Source of the DNA: Photobacterium frigidiphilum
GTDB lineage: Bacteria; Pseudomonadota; Gammaproteobacteria; Enterobacterales; Vibrionaceae
DNA: 64,000 nucleotides
Assembly (NCBI RefSeq): GCF_003025615.1
Contig: NZ_PYMJ01000026.1
Coordinates: 1-64,000, forward strand
Direction: 5' to 3'
Each line of letters opens with the position of its first letter. The stretch's first letter is position 1. This document shows, in pieces, positions 27,931 to 36,401 of this stretch. The notes under the pieces were generated by a model. The model had not been told where the DNA came from and searched no databases. It saw only the letters and a program-made list of their open reading frames with translations. The position numbers and the translations under genes are program-made.

Positions 27931-27966
27931 AAACAGCTCGCTAATTTTTAGCGGGCTGTTTTTTTT
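27931..27966 (+). terminator. Rho-independent terminator of the FAD protein gene
   Basis: AACAGC-T-CGCTAA pairs with TTAGCG-G-GCTGTT (27932-27944 with 27948-27960), followed by eight T. Confidence 0.9.
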
Positions 27967-28020
27967 GATTATACAAACGTGAAGTTATTCAAATTCTGAT
28001 CTTTGGCTGAATTGATTTAA

Positions 28021-28030
28021 TTGTATACAA
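28021..28030. promoter_or_regulatory. TTGTATACAA palindrome upstream of ABC exporter operon
   Basis: Perfect 10-bp palindrome 63 bases before the HlyD gene. The same decamer occurs before gcl and the purine permease; a shared GntR-type operator is possible but this copy's context is different, so it may be chance. Confidence 0.35.
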
Positions 28031-28092
28031 AGAAAAGAAGCGTAAACTTTTAACTAATTGTTTCATCAAAATTAATAATTGGATTCCTTATT

Positions 28093-29055
28093 GTGAATAG
28101 CATGCGTGTCGTTTTCATTTTGTTGATTGTTTTGTCTATTTTAGGTTGTGATCAAAATACCCCTTCGCAAGCGCTAGGTACACTAGAGCGTGACCGTGTG
28201 ACATTGACAGCAACGGCAAATGAAATCGTTAGAGAGTTGCCAATTAAAGAAGGGCAATACATCAAAAAAGGTGATGTGTTAGTTAAGCTTGATACCACAC
28301 AGCAACATGCCATTCTTGCCCGAGCAAAGGCAGAAGAAGCAAAAGCGGATGCGTATTTATTAAGGTTAACCAATGGTGAGCGAATAGAAGATATTGCTGC
28401 GGCGCAGGCTAAATTGTCGCGTGCTAATGCCATGCTAATTGAGGCTAAACTCAGTTACCAACGTACCAGTAAACTGGTGCTACAAAAATTAGCAAGTCTA
28501 GCTGCAAAAGATAAAGCACGTGCTGAAAAAGACGGGGCACAAGCCGATTATGATTCAGCAAATGAAAATTATGCCAAGATGACAAATGGCGAACGCCCAG
28601 AAGATATTAAGCAGGCACAAGCGTCATTAGCGGCAGCCAATGCGGAAGTGACACTTCAACAACAAATTTTGAATGATTTAACCGTTACTGCGACACGCAA
28701 CGGGGTACTCGATAGCCTGCCTTACAACGTAGGTGAACGTGTTCCGATGAATGGTATTGTGGCAGCTATTCAAGCGGATACTGTTCCTTATGCACGTGTA
28801 TATGTACCTGAACCTTATCGTGTGAAACTAAAAGCGGGTGACAAATTAGTTGTGCATGTTGATGGCTTAAATAACACCTTCACAGGCACATTACGCTGGA
28901 TTGCAACAGAGCCTTCATTTACACCTTACTATGCGCTAAACGAAGAAGATCGTGCTCGTTTGGTGTATTTAGCTGAAATTGATTTACCCATTGAAGGGAA
29001 AGATCTTCCTGCTGGTGTGCCAGCACAAGTGGAGATGCCAATCAATGCTGAGTAA
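28093..29055 (+). CDS. HlyD-family secretion adaptor (lipoprotein) of an ABC exporter
   Basis: 320 aa, starting at GTG 28093 or at ATG 28102. Short signal peptide with lipobox ILGC near residue 19. Lipoyl halves are at about 35-65 and 195-225, joined by a long alpha-hairpin containing two near-identical NGER(I/P)EDI segments, as in the YbhG/YhiI adaptors. It links the inner-membrane ABC pump to an outer-membrane channel. Overlaps the ATPase gene by 11 bases; part of a three-gene operon. Confidence 0.88.
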   Translation: MNSMRVVFILLIVLSILGCDQNTPSQALGTLERDRVTLTATANEIVRELPIKEGQYIKKGDVLVKLDTTQQHAILARAKAEEAKADAYLLRLTNGERIEDIAAAQAKLSRANAMLIEAKLSYQRTSKLVLQKLASLAAKDKARAEKDGAQADYDSANENYAKMTNGERPEDIKQAQASLAAANAEVTLQQQILNDLTVTATRNGVLDSLPYNVGERVPMNGIVAAIQADTVPYARVYVPEPYRVKLKAGDKLVVHVDGLNNTFTGTLRWIATEPSFTPYYALNEEDRARLVYLAEIDLPIEGKDLPAGVPAQVEMPINAE

Positions 29056-30019
29056 TACAAATACAGTGGTTGAAGCTTGTGATGCTAGTGTGGCAATTGT
29101 TGCTAAGCAATTAACGCGTAAATTCGGCGATTTTACTGCGGTTGATGGTTTAAATTTAGTTGTTCCTAAAGGCAGTATCTATGGCTTTTTAGGGCCAAAT
29201 GGCTGCGGAAAATCCACTACCTTACGGATGCTAACTGGGCTGCTTAGTCCTACATCTGGTGAGGTGAATGTGTTGGGTTTATCTATTCCAAAAGAAGCAG
29301 AAAAACTGCGTTTACGTATTGGGTATATGACGCAAAAGTTTTCCTTGTATGAAGATTTAACGGTATATGAAAATTTGCAGTTTATTGGGCAAATTTATGG
29401 CATGCCAAATAAACAGTTAACCCTGCGTATTCATGAACAAATGGCAACCTATGGGTTAGATCAACGTGCCAAGCAGCGGGCTGGCAGCATGAGTGGGGGG
29501 CAAAAACAGCGTTTGGGCTTGGCTGCTGCAACCATGCATAAACCTGATCTATTATTGCTAGATGAACCGACATCAGCGGTTGATCCTGAAAATAGGCGTG
29601 ATTTTTGGGAGCAATTATTCGATCTCAGCGATCAAGGCACCACTATATTGGTGACCACTCACTACATGGATGAAGCTGAACGCTGTCATGGATTAGCGAT
29701 TATGGAGTCAGGGGTTGTACGTGCCGATGGCGCGCCAGAACAGTTGATGGAGAACATGGGCGTGACGGTGGTAGAGCTGCAAGCGGAACAGTTACGTCAT
29801 ATTAAAGAAGCATTATTACGGTTACCAGAAGTGCGTTCTGCTGCGCAGTTAGGTATTCGATTACGGGTATTGATTCAAGCCTCGGTTGCTGACCCGATAG
29901 GTTGGTTAACGGCATGGCTAGCCGTGAATTTTCCTCAAAATACCCCACCGGAGCTGAGCATTGCTCGACCGAGTTTAGAAGATGTATTTGTAACCAGTAC
30001 GGGTAAGGGGCGTCAATAA
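29045..30019 (+). CDS. ABC exporter ATP-binding protein
   Basis: 324 aa from ATG 29045, inside the end of the HlyD gene; a longer frame to 28979 would overlap it by 77 bases and has no support. Walker A GPNGCGKST near residue 52, Q-loop TQKFSLYEDLTV, signature MSGGQKQRLG, Walker B LLLLDEPTSAVDPENRR and the switch His in VTTHYMDEAERC. This is the ABC-2 (DRA/NodI/CcmA-like) exporter subgroup. A C-terminal extension of about 80 residues may contact the permease. Stop and the next ATG overlap (TAATG). Confidence 0.93.
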   Translation: MLSNTNTVVEACDASVAIVAKQLTRKFGDFTAVDGLNLVVPKGSIYGFLGPNGCGKSTTLRMLTGLLSPTSGEVNVLGLSIPKEAEKLRLRIGYMTQKFSLYEDLTVYENLQFIGQIYGMPNKQLTLRIHEQMATYGLDQRAKQRAGSMSGGQKQRLGLAAATMHKPDLLLLDEPTSAVDPENRRDFWEQLFDLSDQGTTILVTTHYMDEAERCHGLAIMESGVVRADGAPEQLMENMGVTVVELQAEQLRHIKEALLRLPEVRSAAQLGIRLRVLIQASVADPIGWLTAWLAVNFPQNTPPELSIARPSLEDVFVTSTGKGRQ

Positions 30020-31143
30020 TGTCGGGGCTTACTTTACATCAACGCATTGTTGGAAGCTTTTCTCGTATCAAAGCCATCATGATCAAAGAGATCCGTCAGC
30101 TATCGCGTGATCGTATCACGTTTGGCATGGTGGTGATGATCCCATTAATTCAGCTGTTGTTATTCGGATACGCGATCAATACCGATGTGCGTGATATTCC
30201 CATCGCAGTGGTTGATCAAAGTGAATCTGCTGTTGGGCGAATGATCACCGAATCGGTTAAAGCGACGCAAGTGATCACCGTTAAAGCGGCGTATGCGACA
30301 GTTGGTGAAGCAGAGCAGGCAATCACTGCGGGGGAAGTACGTGGCGCTTTAGTGCTGCCATCGGATCTAGCCCAGCGTATTGCTCAACACCGTACCGTGG
30401 GTCAGTGGCTGGTCGATGGTTCCGATACCATGGTGAGTGCTGCGTTATTGCAGTTGAGAGATATGCCCCTGCAAGAGCTGGTGAATTATGAACCTACAGG
30501 TCCTTCCACGTTTGAAGTTGCTTTGTTTTTTAACCCAGAGCGCAGGTCGGCGGTAAATATCGTACCGGGCTTACTGGGTATCATTCTAACCATGACAATG
30601 ATTCTGTTTACGTCTGCTGCTATTGTGCGCGAAAGAGAGCGGGGGAATTTAGAGCTATTAATCACGACACCAGTACATTCACTTGAATTAATGGTTGCGA
30701 AGATTATCCCCTATATTTTCGTTGGGCTACTGCAAGTGTGCATTATTCTGGGGCTCGGGCATTATATTTTTGCTGTGCCTATTAATGGCGAATTGTCTCA
30801 AATATTGTTTGGTACGTTATTATTTATTTCCGCAAGCTTAACCTTAGGATTATTGATTTCGACAATAGCACAGACGCAATTGCAAGCAATGCAAATGACC
30901 ATTTTTATTTTGTTGCCATCCATTTTATTGTCTGGCTTTATGTTCCCATATGAAGCGATGCCAATCGCCGCACAGTGGATTTCAGAGATATTGCCCGCGA
31001 CACATTTCATGCGAATGATTCGCGGCATTGTATTGCGTGGTGCTGATTTGATGGACTTATGGCGTGATGCTCTGTGGTTATTTGGTTTTACTGTTGTCGG
31101 TATTATTATCGCCTCAATGCGCTTTAAGAAAAGTTTGGATTAA
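30019..31143 (+). CDS. ABC-2 type permease
   Basis: 374 aa inner-membrane permease: one N-terminal helix (RITFGMVVMIPLIQLLLFGYAI), a periplasmic domain (about 45-175), then five helices, with the ABC-2 signature region around LPATHFMRMIRGIVLRGADL. Similar to the YhhJ/YbhR group that partners HlyD and CcmA-like ATPases. Only one permease gene is present, so it probably works as a homodimer. Substrate unknown; antibiotics or lipids are possibilities. ATG overlaps the ATPase stop. Confidence 0.9.
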   Translation: MSGLTLHQRIVGSFSRIKAIMIKEIRQLSRDRITFGMVVMIPLIQLLLFGYAINTDVRDIPIAVVDQSESAVGRMITESVKATQVITVKAAYATVGEAEQAITAGEVRGALVLPSDLAQRIAQHRTVGQWLVDGSDTMVSAALLQLRDMPLQELVNYEPTGPSTFEVALFFNPERRSAVNIVPGLLGIILTMTMILFTSAAIVRERERGNLELLITTPVHSLELMVAKIIPYIFVGLLQVCIILGLGHYIFAVPINGELSQILFGTLLFISASLTLGLLISTIAQTQLQAMQMTIFILLPSILLSGFMFPYEAMPIAAQWISEILPATHFMRMIRGIVLRGADLMDLWRDALWLFGFTVVGIIIASMRFKKSLD

Positions 31144-31166
31144 ACCACATATCTTGGGTTAAAAAT

Positions 31167-31198
31167 AAAGGGACAGGCGATAACGGCTGTCCCTTTTT
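31167..31198 (+). terminator. Rho-independent terminator of the ABC exporter operon
   Basis: AAAGGGACAG/CTGTCCCTTT stem (31167-31176 with 31187-31196) followed by T run. Confidence 0.9.
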
Positions 31199-31241
31199 CA
31201 TGGCCTTTGAAAGGCGTAATGTACTGTACATGTGATGCTTT

Positions 31242-31337
31242 TTATAGAAATGGCTGCAAGATAAAGGCACCCAATACTGCCATGAGAATGCTAATACCAG
31301 TTGGAATAAGCCATAGATGTTTATCATCTGCTTTCAT
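31242..31337 (-). CDS. Single-pass membrane mini-protein (31 aa)
   Basis: A 31-codon frame not normally called because of its size. ATG 31337 is preceded by AAGGAGAG at ideal spacing. The product starts polar (MKADDKHLW) and then forms one hydrophobic helix (LIPTGISILMAVLGAFILQP), the layout of bacterial mini-proteins that act as subunits or regulators of membrane complexes. It lies alone, convergent with the ABC exporter operon. I know no named homologue. Confidence 0.6.
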   Translation of the reverse strand: MKADDKHLWLIPTGISILMAVLGAFILQPFL

Positions 31338-31661
31338 ATTCTCTCCTTAGATCCGTTAATGAGAGGTGAATGTTGATTCAATGTTTCAGTAAACAAGCCT
31401 TATAGAACCTAGCTTGATGACTAAAAACAGTGTTCATTATTACGCTAATAATTATTAAATCAATAAAAACTTGTAACTTAATTGTTAATAGTGTGACTTG
31501 AGTTTACATGTTTTATATGTTTCTTTATTTATCAGTTGGTTATATGGTGATTTTGTTTGAAGTAAATGCGGAATCTTACAGCTGTGCAAAACGCTATAAA
31601 TCTTTTGAACTTGATGTAATTTCTTTTATAAACCACGCCAGCGATGGACTTATCTTAATGA
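31338..31661. other. AT-rich intergenic region
   Basis: About 320 bases upstream of the palindromic repeat. It should hold the promoter of the 31-aa gene. A frame starting at 31508 runs from here into the repeat; it lacks a ribosome site and I do not call it. Confidence 0.4.
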
Positions 31662-31805
31662 ATCACTCCCGAAGGGCGAGTTTTGTTGGGCTCTATGCGG
31701 TGTTACTTATTTTCAACGTAGAACGACTAGGTCTATAAATCAGTGCCTTGCCTAGAGCCCAACAAATTCTCGCTGAAACGAGCATCTTGAGGTAACTTGG
31801 GTATA
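31662..31805 (+). repeat. Half copy of a palindromic MITE-like repeat
   Basis: These 144 bases match, at roughly 85-90 percent by eye, the right-hand part of the reverse complement of the element at 58064-58329. They begin with the small hairpin ACTCCCGAAGGGCGAGT, contain GGGCTCTA and TAGAGCCC as inverted arms, and end in CTTGAGGTAACTTGGGTATA. The other end of the full element is missing here. Confidence 0.8.
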
Positions 31806-31922
31806 GATCTGTTAGGGTGTACATCGATTTATCGTACGAGATATGTGCGGCTACGTATTTTATGCAATATTGCGTACAGCGCGAAAAATATACTCCACAT
31901 CAGACCGAAGGATTTTCGTATT

Positions 31923-32792
31923 ATGCTCCCTAGAATTTTATTTGCTTTGACCTTGCTGTGCACAGCTTTGCCCGGATTGGCGCAAGAGCAGGCGTATGCA
32001 GAACAAAGCATTTATGATAAACCGCTAATGGAGCGATACGTACTCGACGAGTTGAAAACGCTTCGAACTGATCAGCAAGATCTCGAACGTCGATTAATAA
32101 TACAAATTACTGATCGTGAATTAGCGGTAGCCGATAAATCGTTGAACTATGCCAATGTGACAGTGACGTATTTCTTCTACATTATCGCAGGTGTTGCGTC
32201 GTTAATTGCAATGATTGGTTGGCAATCATTACGTGAATTACGCACTAATACCAAGAAAATGGCAGATCAGCAGCTAAAAAATGCAGACGAAAAACTGCAA
32301 GAGATTGCAGAGTCATACGAGATGAAATTCCAAGCGTTAGAGCGTGAGTTAAAACGTAAAACACGCAACATCAGTGAGAACAACAAAGAAATTGAACGCA
32401 TTAACGAAGTTCATAACTTATGGTTACGTGCGCAAAGCGCTCAGACATCAGAACAGAAAATTGAAGTATACGATGAAATCTTAAAAATACGTCCAGGCGA
32501 CCTAGAAGCTTTAACCTATAAAGCGGATGCTGCTATGGAAATTCAAGAATTTCATTGGGCACTCAGCTTGTGTAATCGGGTGTTAGAAGTGGATGATACC
32601 AATGCGCATGCACTGTATCAGCGTGCCTGTGCGTATGCACGACTTGGGGTAGAAGAGCAGGCCATTTCTGATCTTGAGCGTGCCATTGTTGGCAGTGAAT
32701 CATTACGTGAGCTAGCAGCGGAAGAAGCTGATTTTGAAACGTTATTTGGTAATGAGCGTTTTGATCTTCTTATTGAAAGTGGCGATAATTAA
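31923..32792 (+). CDS. Membrane-anchored coiled-coil TPR protein
   Basis: 289 aa from ATG 31923, which opens a clean signal-like sequence (MLPRILFALTLLCTALPGLAQ); upstream codons of the open frame lie in the repeat and are rejected. Order: signal segment, short periplasmic part, one membrane helix (about 77-98, YFFYIIAGVASLIAMIGW), a long charged coiled coil (about 105-160), and two to three TPR motifs (about 170-265, EIQEFHWALSLCNRVLEVDDTNAHALYQRACAYARLG). Function unknown; TPRs suggest assembly with a protein partner. Confidence 0.8.
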   Translation: MLPRILFALTLLCTALPGLAQEQAYAEQSIYDKPLMERYVLDELKTLRTDQQDLERRLIIQITDRELAVADKSLNYANVTVTYFFYIIAGVASLIAMIGWQSLRELRTNTKKMADQQLKNADEKLQEIAESYEMKFQALERELKRKTRNISENNKEIERINEVHNLWLRAQSAQTSEQKIEVYDEILKIRPGDLEALTYKADAAMEIQEFHWALSLCNRVLEVDDTNAHALYQRACAYARLGVEEQAISDLERAIVGSESLRELAAEEADFETLFGNERFDLLIESGDN

Positions 32793-32848
32793 TATTTTAA
32801 TCATAAACATGCTTTTTATTTGTTGCTAATTTATCGATATTTAAAGTT

Positions 32849-32877
32849 GATGTTGGTGTTATTTATACACCAACATC
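32849..32877. terminator. Bidirectional hairpin between TPR and MocR genes
   Basis: Perfect stem GATGTTGGTG/CACCAACATC (32849-32858 with 32868-32877) between convergent genes. Confidence 0.65.
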
Positions 32878-32905
32878 GGTCCTTATCTTGCGCTATTTCC
32901 TGTCT

Positions 32906-34342
32906 TTATTTCGCTGTATCTTCTAAGTGAGCCGCGATAATTCTTGCTAGTAACGTGAGCCCTTGTTGCCACTGTCTATTATTCTGAAAACTAGCAAAGC
33001 TAAATCGTATACAGTGATTATATTGCCCTTGGGTAGAGAACATTTTTCCCGGTAATAAACTGATACCAGCAGCCAGTGCTGCTTGATAAATCACAAAGCC
33101 GTCAGCATGTTGGGGCAGGGTAAGCCAACACAAAAAGCTACCTTCAGGTTTAGACAAATGGTATTGCCCTTTGAGTGACGGACAGCGGTCGAAAGCGTGT
33201 GTTAAGCACGCAGTAAAGTCACGTTGGTTCACACGATAACTACGACGAATCTTATTCAAGTGTTGACGATATTTTCCGGTTGTTAAAAACTCACCTACAG
33301 CTGATTGCATCAAATTCAAGCTGCCCATATTATCGCTTATTAGGCGCTTTTCTATTTGGTGCTGGTATTTCCCCGCTAAAACCCATCCAAGACGTAAACG
33401 TGAATCAAGGGTTTTTGAAAGTGAATTGCAGTAAATAACACGTCCCTCAGTATCCAAGGTTTTCAAGGTTTGCGGACGGTTCTGGTAAGCCAAACCACCG
33501 AATACATCATCTTCGATAATGGGAATACCGGTAGTGAGGTTGAGTAGGGCATGCCGTGCAGAATCGGGCATTACTGCACCTGTTGGGTTGTTGTAACTTG
33601 GGTTTAATAGAATGGCTTTGACTGTCCATTGTTTAAGGGCTTTCGATAATTCCACTAAATCGATACCTGTGGTGGTATTGGTGGGAATTTCCAATGCTTT
33701 TAAGCCAAGTGATTCTAACAATAATAAGGTACCGAAATAACAGGGTGAATCCACCAATACAATATCACCTGCTTGAGTTAAGGCTTGTAAACTCAGGCTA
33801 ATGGCTTGTTGTGCGCCATGGGTGATTAATATTTCGTTAGGGGAGGTGGCAACCCCTAATTCTTCATTGATATGTACCAGTTGCTTGACCAGAATTTCAT
33901 TGCCTGGTGGCATTTGGTAATGGCAAGGAATGGCTGTTTGGTAGCGACTATGACGACCAATTTCAGCATACAACGACCGAATTGCAGGAAAGTCGGTATT
34001 CGGATGTGCAGAGCCCGCAGGCATTGAATACTGCTCTAAAGGATGCTTGAGAATGGTTTTGCTAATGGTCATTAAGTCGACATAGCTAGGTTCGTTAGCT
34101 GGTTGCGATGCAGGTTGGGTCGGTTGGCATACAACATAGCCCGAACGCGGCAGCGATGAAATGATACTAATAGCTTCTAATTCTTGGTAAGCACGAATAA
34201 CCGTATTTTTGCTGACAGCCAATTGTTCACTTAACTCTCGAATCGATGGCAACTTATCACCGACTTGATAACTGCCTTGGTCGATACGTTTGGTGATGTA
34301 CTGTTCTACATAATGGTATTTTTTACTTGTAGAGGCTGTCAT
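32906..34342 (-). CDS. MocR-family regulator (GntR wHTH fused to class I aminotransferase)
   Basis: 478 aa. N-terminal GntR winged helix-turn-helix (about 8-75, GDKLPSIRELSEQLAVSKNTVIRAYQEL), a linker, then a fold-type I aminotransferase domain (about 120-470) with the PLP Lys in CNSLSKTLDSRLRLGW and substrate region NPSYNNPTGAVMP. Such proteins (GabR, PdxR, TauR) sense PLP or amino compounds. It is divergent from an EamA exporter, a common MocR pairing, so it probably controls that gene; direct repeats in the gap support this. Confidence 0.92.
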   Translation of the reverse strand: MTASTSKKYHYVEQYITKRIDQGSYQVGDKLPSIRELSEQLAVSKNTVIRAYQELEAISIISSLPRSGYVVCQPTQPASQPANEPSYVDLMTISKTILKHPLEQYSMPAGSAHPNTDFPAIRSLYAEIGRHSRYQTAIPCHYQMPPGNEILVKQLVHINEELGVATSPNEILITHGAQQAISLSLQALTQAGDIVLVDSPCYFGTLLLLESLGLKALEIPTNTTTGIDLVELSKALKQWTVKAILLNPSYNNPTGAVMPDSARHALLNLTTGIPIIEDDVFGGLAYQNRPQTLKTLDTEGRVIYCNSLSKTLDSRLRLGWVLAGKYQHQIEKRLISDNMGSLNLMQSAVGEFLTTGKYRQHLNKIRRSYRVNQRDFTACLTHAFDRCPSLKGQYHLSKPEGSFLCWLTLPQHADGFVIYQAALAAGISLLPGKMFSTQGQYNHCIRFSFASFQNNRQWQQGLTLLARIIAAHLEDTAK

Positions 34343-34402
34343 TTAAGTTCGTCCTTTCTTAAAACATAATAAGTGTGGCTAACGCTGACCACTCAAATCA
34401 AT

Positions 34403-34455
34403 CTGTACCCATAAAAAGAAAACAAACTGTCCCTTTTTAAAAATACTGTACCCAT
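34403..34455. promoter_or_regulatory. Direct repeats CTGTACCCAT, candidate MocR sites
   Basis: CTGTACCCAT occurs in the same orientation at 34403-34412 and 34446-34455, with a partial copy CTGTCCC at 34427-34433. Direct repeats, not palindromes, are typical for MocR regulators (known for GabR, TauR and PdxR). The sites lie 40 to 90 bases before the EamA gene. Confidence 0.5.
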
Positions 34456-34494
34456 TAAAGTAATGGCAAATAAACAAAAAGAACAGAGGTTTTC

Positions 34495-35400
34495 ATGTTA
34501 GCTCGCTTTGCACCTTTTATATTTGTCGTACTGTGGAGCTCAGGCTTTGTTGGTGCTCGCTTAGGGTTGGATTATGCTGAACCCGCCACATTTTTATTAA
34601 TGCGTATGTTAGCCAACGTGGCTGTTTTTTTGGTGCTATTGGTGCTGCTGCGTGCCCGTTTACCCAGAGGTAAAGACTTGGGGCACTCTATGGTTGCGGG
34701 TCTGTTGATTCATGGTTTCTATTTAGGGGGTACTTATGAAGGCATTTCGATGGGTATGCCTGCAGGGTTATGTGCTTTATTAGTGGGGCTTCAGCCGATT
34801 TTAACCGCCGTATTATTAGTGAGTTTCAGTTCAGAGAAGCTGCGTTTATCACAGTGGATTGGCTTGGTCATTGGCTTTATCGGTATCACTTTTGTATTGC
34901 AAGGGAATATGGAATGGCAACAAGAAGGTCAACGTGAAGCGGCTTATAGTTTTGCAGTTTTGGCACTGTTAGGTATTACGTTGGGCACCTTGTATCAGAA
35001 GAAGTTTTGTCAGGGTGTCGATATGGTTGGTGGGGCTGTGTGGCAATATACTGCGGCTGCGCTGTTGTTTGTACCCATTGCGCTTACAACTGAAACAATG
35101 GTTGTACAGTGGACCACCGAATTTACGTTAACCTTATTATGGCTGGTATTTGTATTATCTGTAGTGGCGATTATGTTGCTGCTGTATATGGTGAAACACG
35201 GTGAATCATCTAAAGTCGCGTCAACGTTTTATCTTGTACCACCGATGACAGCATTCCAAGCATGGTTGGTGTTTGGCGAAAAGTTTGATGGTTACGGCGT
35301 GATTGGTTTTATGCTTGCTGCTTGTGCTGTTTTCCTTGTAACACGAAAGCCAAAGCTAAATACAGTGGCTGGCTCAACGGTAAAAAGCTCAGCATTATAA
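34495..35400 (+). CDS. EamA-family (DMT) exporter
   Basis: 301 aa with ten predicted membrane helices in two EamA repeats (about 1-135 and 150-285); opening FAPFIFVVLWSSGFVGARLGL is typical of the family, with the second-repeat hallmark STFYLVPPMTAFQAWLVFGEKF. Such proteins export amino acids or related metabolites. Substrate unknown; the divergent MocR gene suggests a PLP- or amine-linked signal. AGAGG precedes ATG 34495. Confidence 0.9.
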   Translation: MLARFAPFIFVVLWSSGFVGARLGLDYAEPATFLLMRMLANVAVFLVLLVLLRARLPRGKDLGHSMVAGLLIHGFYLGGTYEGISMGMPAGLCALLVGLQPILTAVLLVSFSSEKLRLSQWIGLVIGFIGITFVLQGNMEWQQEGQREAAYSFAVLALLGITLGTLYQKKFCQGVDMVGGAVWQYTAAALLFVPIALTTETMVVQWTTEFTLTLLWLVFVLSVVAIMLLLYMVKHGESSKVASTFYLVPPMTAFQAWLVFGEKFDGYGVIGFMLAACAVFLVTRKPKLNTVAGSTVKSSAL

Positions 35401-35431
35401 TACCAATCCAAACAAGTAGTAGGTCAACTGC

Positions 35432-35767
35432 TTAATCAAGGCGACTGCTGTTAAAGCTTTGACCGACCTCTGCTTGTTTAGATTGTTTATTGTAAATACA
35501 AACCATTGATGAATCGGGGGCGCGTAACCCTGTGCTGCTTTTCAGTTTGCCTCTGGCTATCGCCATACCATAAGACTCTGTGCCGTATGGGTCGATATAG
35601 ATATGATAACGAGAAAAAGAACGATCAAACTGAATACTGCATTGTGTTTTAACTGATTGCTCAAATTCTTCCCACGCCTCAGAAGAGGAGGCATGCACCG
35701 AGAATGCCGAAAAGACACCCATAATAAGGGTGAAGAAGAAAAGTGAAGGAAGTGCGTGTATTTTCAC
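35432..35767 (-). CDS. Small secreted hypothetical protein
   Basis: The frame is open upstream to 35944, but the segment from GTG 35767 starts a good signal peptide (KIHALPSLFFFTLIMGVFSAFSVHASS), giving 111 aa and a mature protein of about 88 residues with two Cys that could form a disulfide (TQCSIQF and SMVCIYN). The upstream extension has no ribosome site and looks non-coding. I do not recognise the family. Start choice is tentative. Confidence 0.6.
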   Translation of the reverse strand: MKIHALPSLFFFTLIMGVFSAFSVHASSSEAWEEFEQSVKTQCSIQFDRSFSRYHIYIDPYGTESYGMAIARGKLKSSTGLRAPDSSMVCIYNKQSKQAEVGQSFNSSRLD

Positions 35768-35972
35768 GGCATGTTTCTCGTTGTAGCTACATAGATTTAG
35801 TATCGCATGTTGTTTTAAGAGTGCAATGCTTGATTCAACGGCATTTTTTGATTGTTTTTGTATGTTATTTATTCTGATATAAGTTTTTATTACGATACTG
35901 CTCAATAACCATCCAGTTAGCATTGTAAGGTATTTACAACCCATTAGGGGATAGGTATTATTCGCCGCGTTG

Positions 35973-36062
35973 GAGAGATGGCTGAGTGGTCGAAAGCACC
36001 GGTCTTGAAAACCGGCAAGGGTTTATAGCCCTTCTAGGGTTCAAATCCCTATCTCTCCGCCA
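35973..36062 (+). tRNA. tRNA-Ser (anticodon UGA)
   Basis: 90 bases. Acceptor GGAGAGA pairs with TCTCTCC before discriminator G and encoded CCA. D-arm TGGCTGAGTGGTCGAAAGCA, anticodon stem-loop CCGGTCTTGAAAACCGG with anticodon TGA, the long variable arm typical of serine tRNAs (AAGGGTTTATAGCCCTT), and T-arm AGGGTTCAAATCCCT. A strong terminator follows at once. Confidence 0.97.
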
Positions 36063-36253
36063 CATTCAAAGAAGCCGCTACATTGTTAGCGGCTTTTTTA
36101 CGTCTGTAGTTTGCCAAATAAGATAGGGATGCAGAATCCTAGACTGGGTTCACCTGAGCGTAGCGAAAGCACATTGCCTGTACCGAAGGTGCGAAAAGGC
36201 AATAGCCCGAAGGGTACGAGCTTGCGAGTAATAAATCCCTATCTCTCCGCCAC
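36043..36253 (+). repeat. tRNA-Ser 3'-end repeat unit (rtT-like)
   Basis: The last 20 bases of the tRNA plus one (36043-36063, ending CTATCTCTCCGCCAC) recur exactly at 36233-36253, a 190-base period. Between them the DNA is rich in short hairpins, and AGATAGGGAT (36121-36130) can pair with ATCCCTATCT (36235-36244) in the second copy. There is no second tRNA body. This is the same layout as the E. coli tyrT/rtT repeats (19-bp tRNA ends spaced by 178 bases). Confidence 0.75.
36071..36100 (+). terminator. Rho-independent terminator of tRNA-Ser
   Basis: AAGCCGCTA/TAGCGGCTT stem (36072-36080 with 36087-36095) followed by a T run, nine bases after the CCA. Confidence 0.85.
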
Positions 36254-36330
36254 CTTTTTGCATCTAGCATTTGTGTCTAGAGGGATTTGTTCCAAATCCG
36301 CCTTACCCAGAACACTCTGCCAGATTTAGA

Positions 36331-36359
36331 GAAGCCCAGCAGAAATGCCGGGCTTTCGT
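36331..36359 (+). terminator. Second hairpin downstream of the tRNA repeat
   Basis: AAGCCC-A-GCAGAAATGC-C-GGGCTT, a two-part stem (36332-36354). Only a weak T run follows. Confidence 0.5.
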
Positions 36360-36401
36360 CATTTTGGGTCTGTGGAAATGAATTGAAAATACTCTCTTAT
36401 C

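Noticed and set aside
31508-31738. 76-aa plus-strand open frame upstream of the TPR gene
   Set aside because: It has no ribosome site and its second half lies in the palindromic repeat, whose other copy does not keep the frame.
36063-36260. Second, degenerate tRNA-Ser gene
   Set aside because: Only the T-arm/acceptor end is repeated; no D-arm, anticodon stem or variable arm can be drawn, so it is a tail repeat, not a tRNA.
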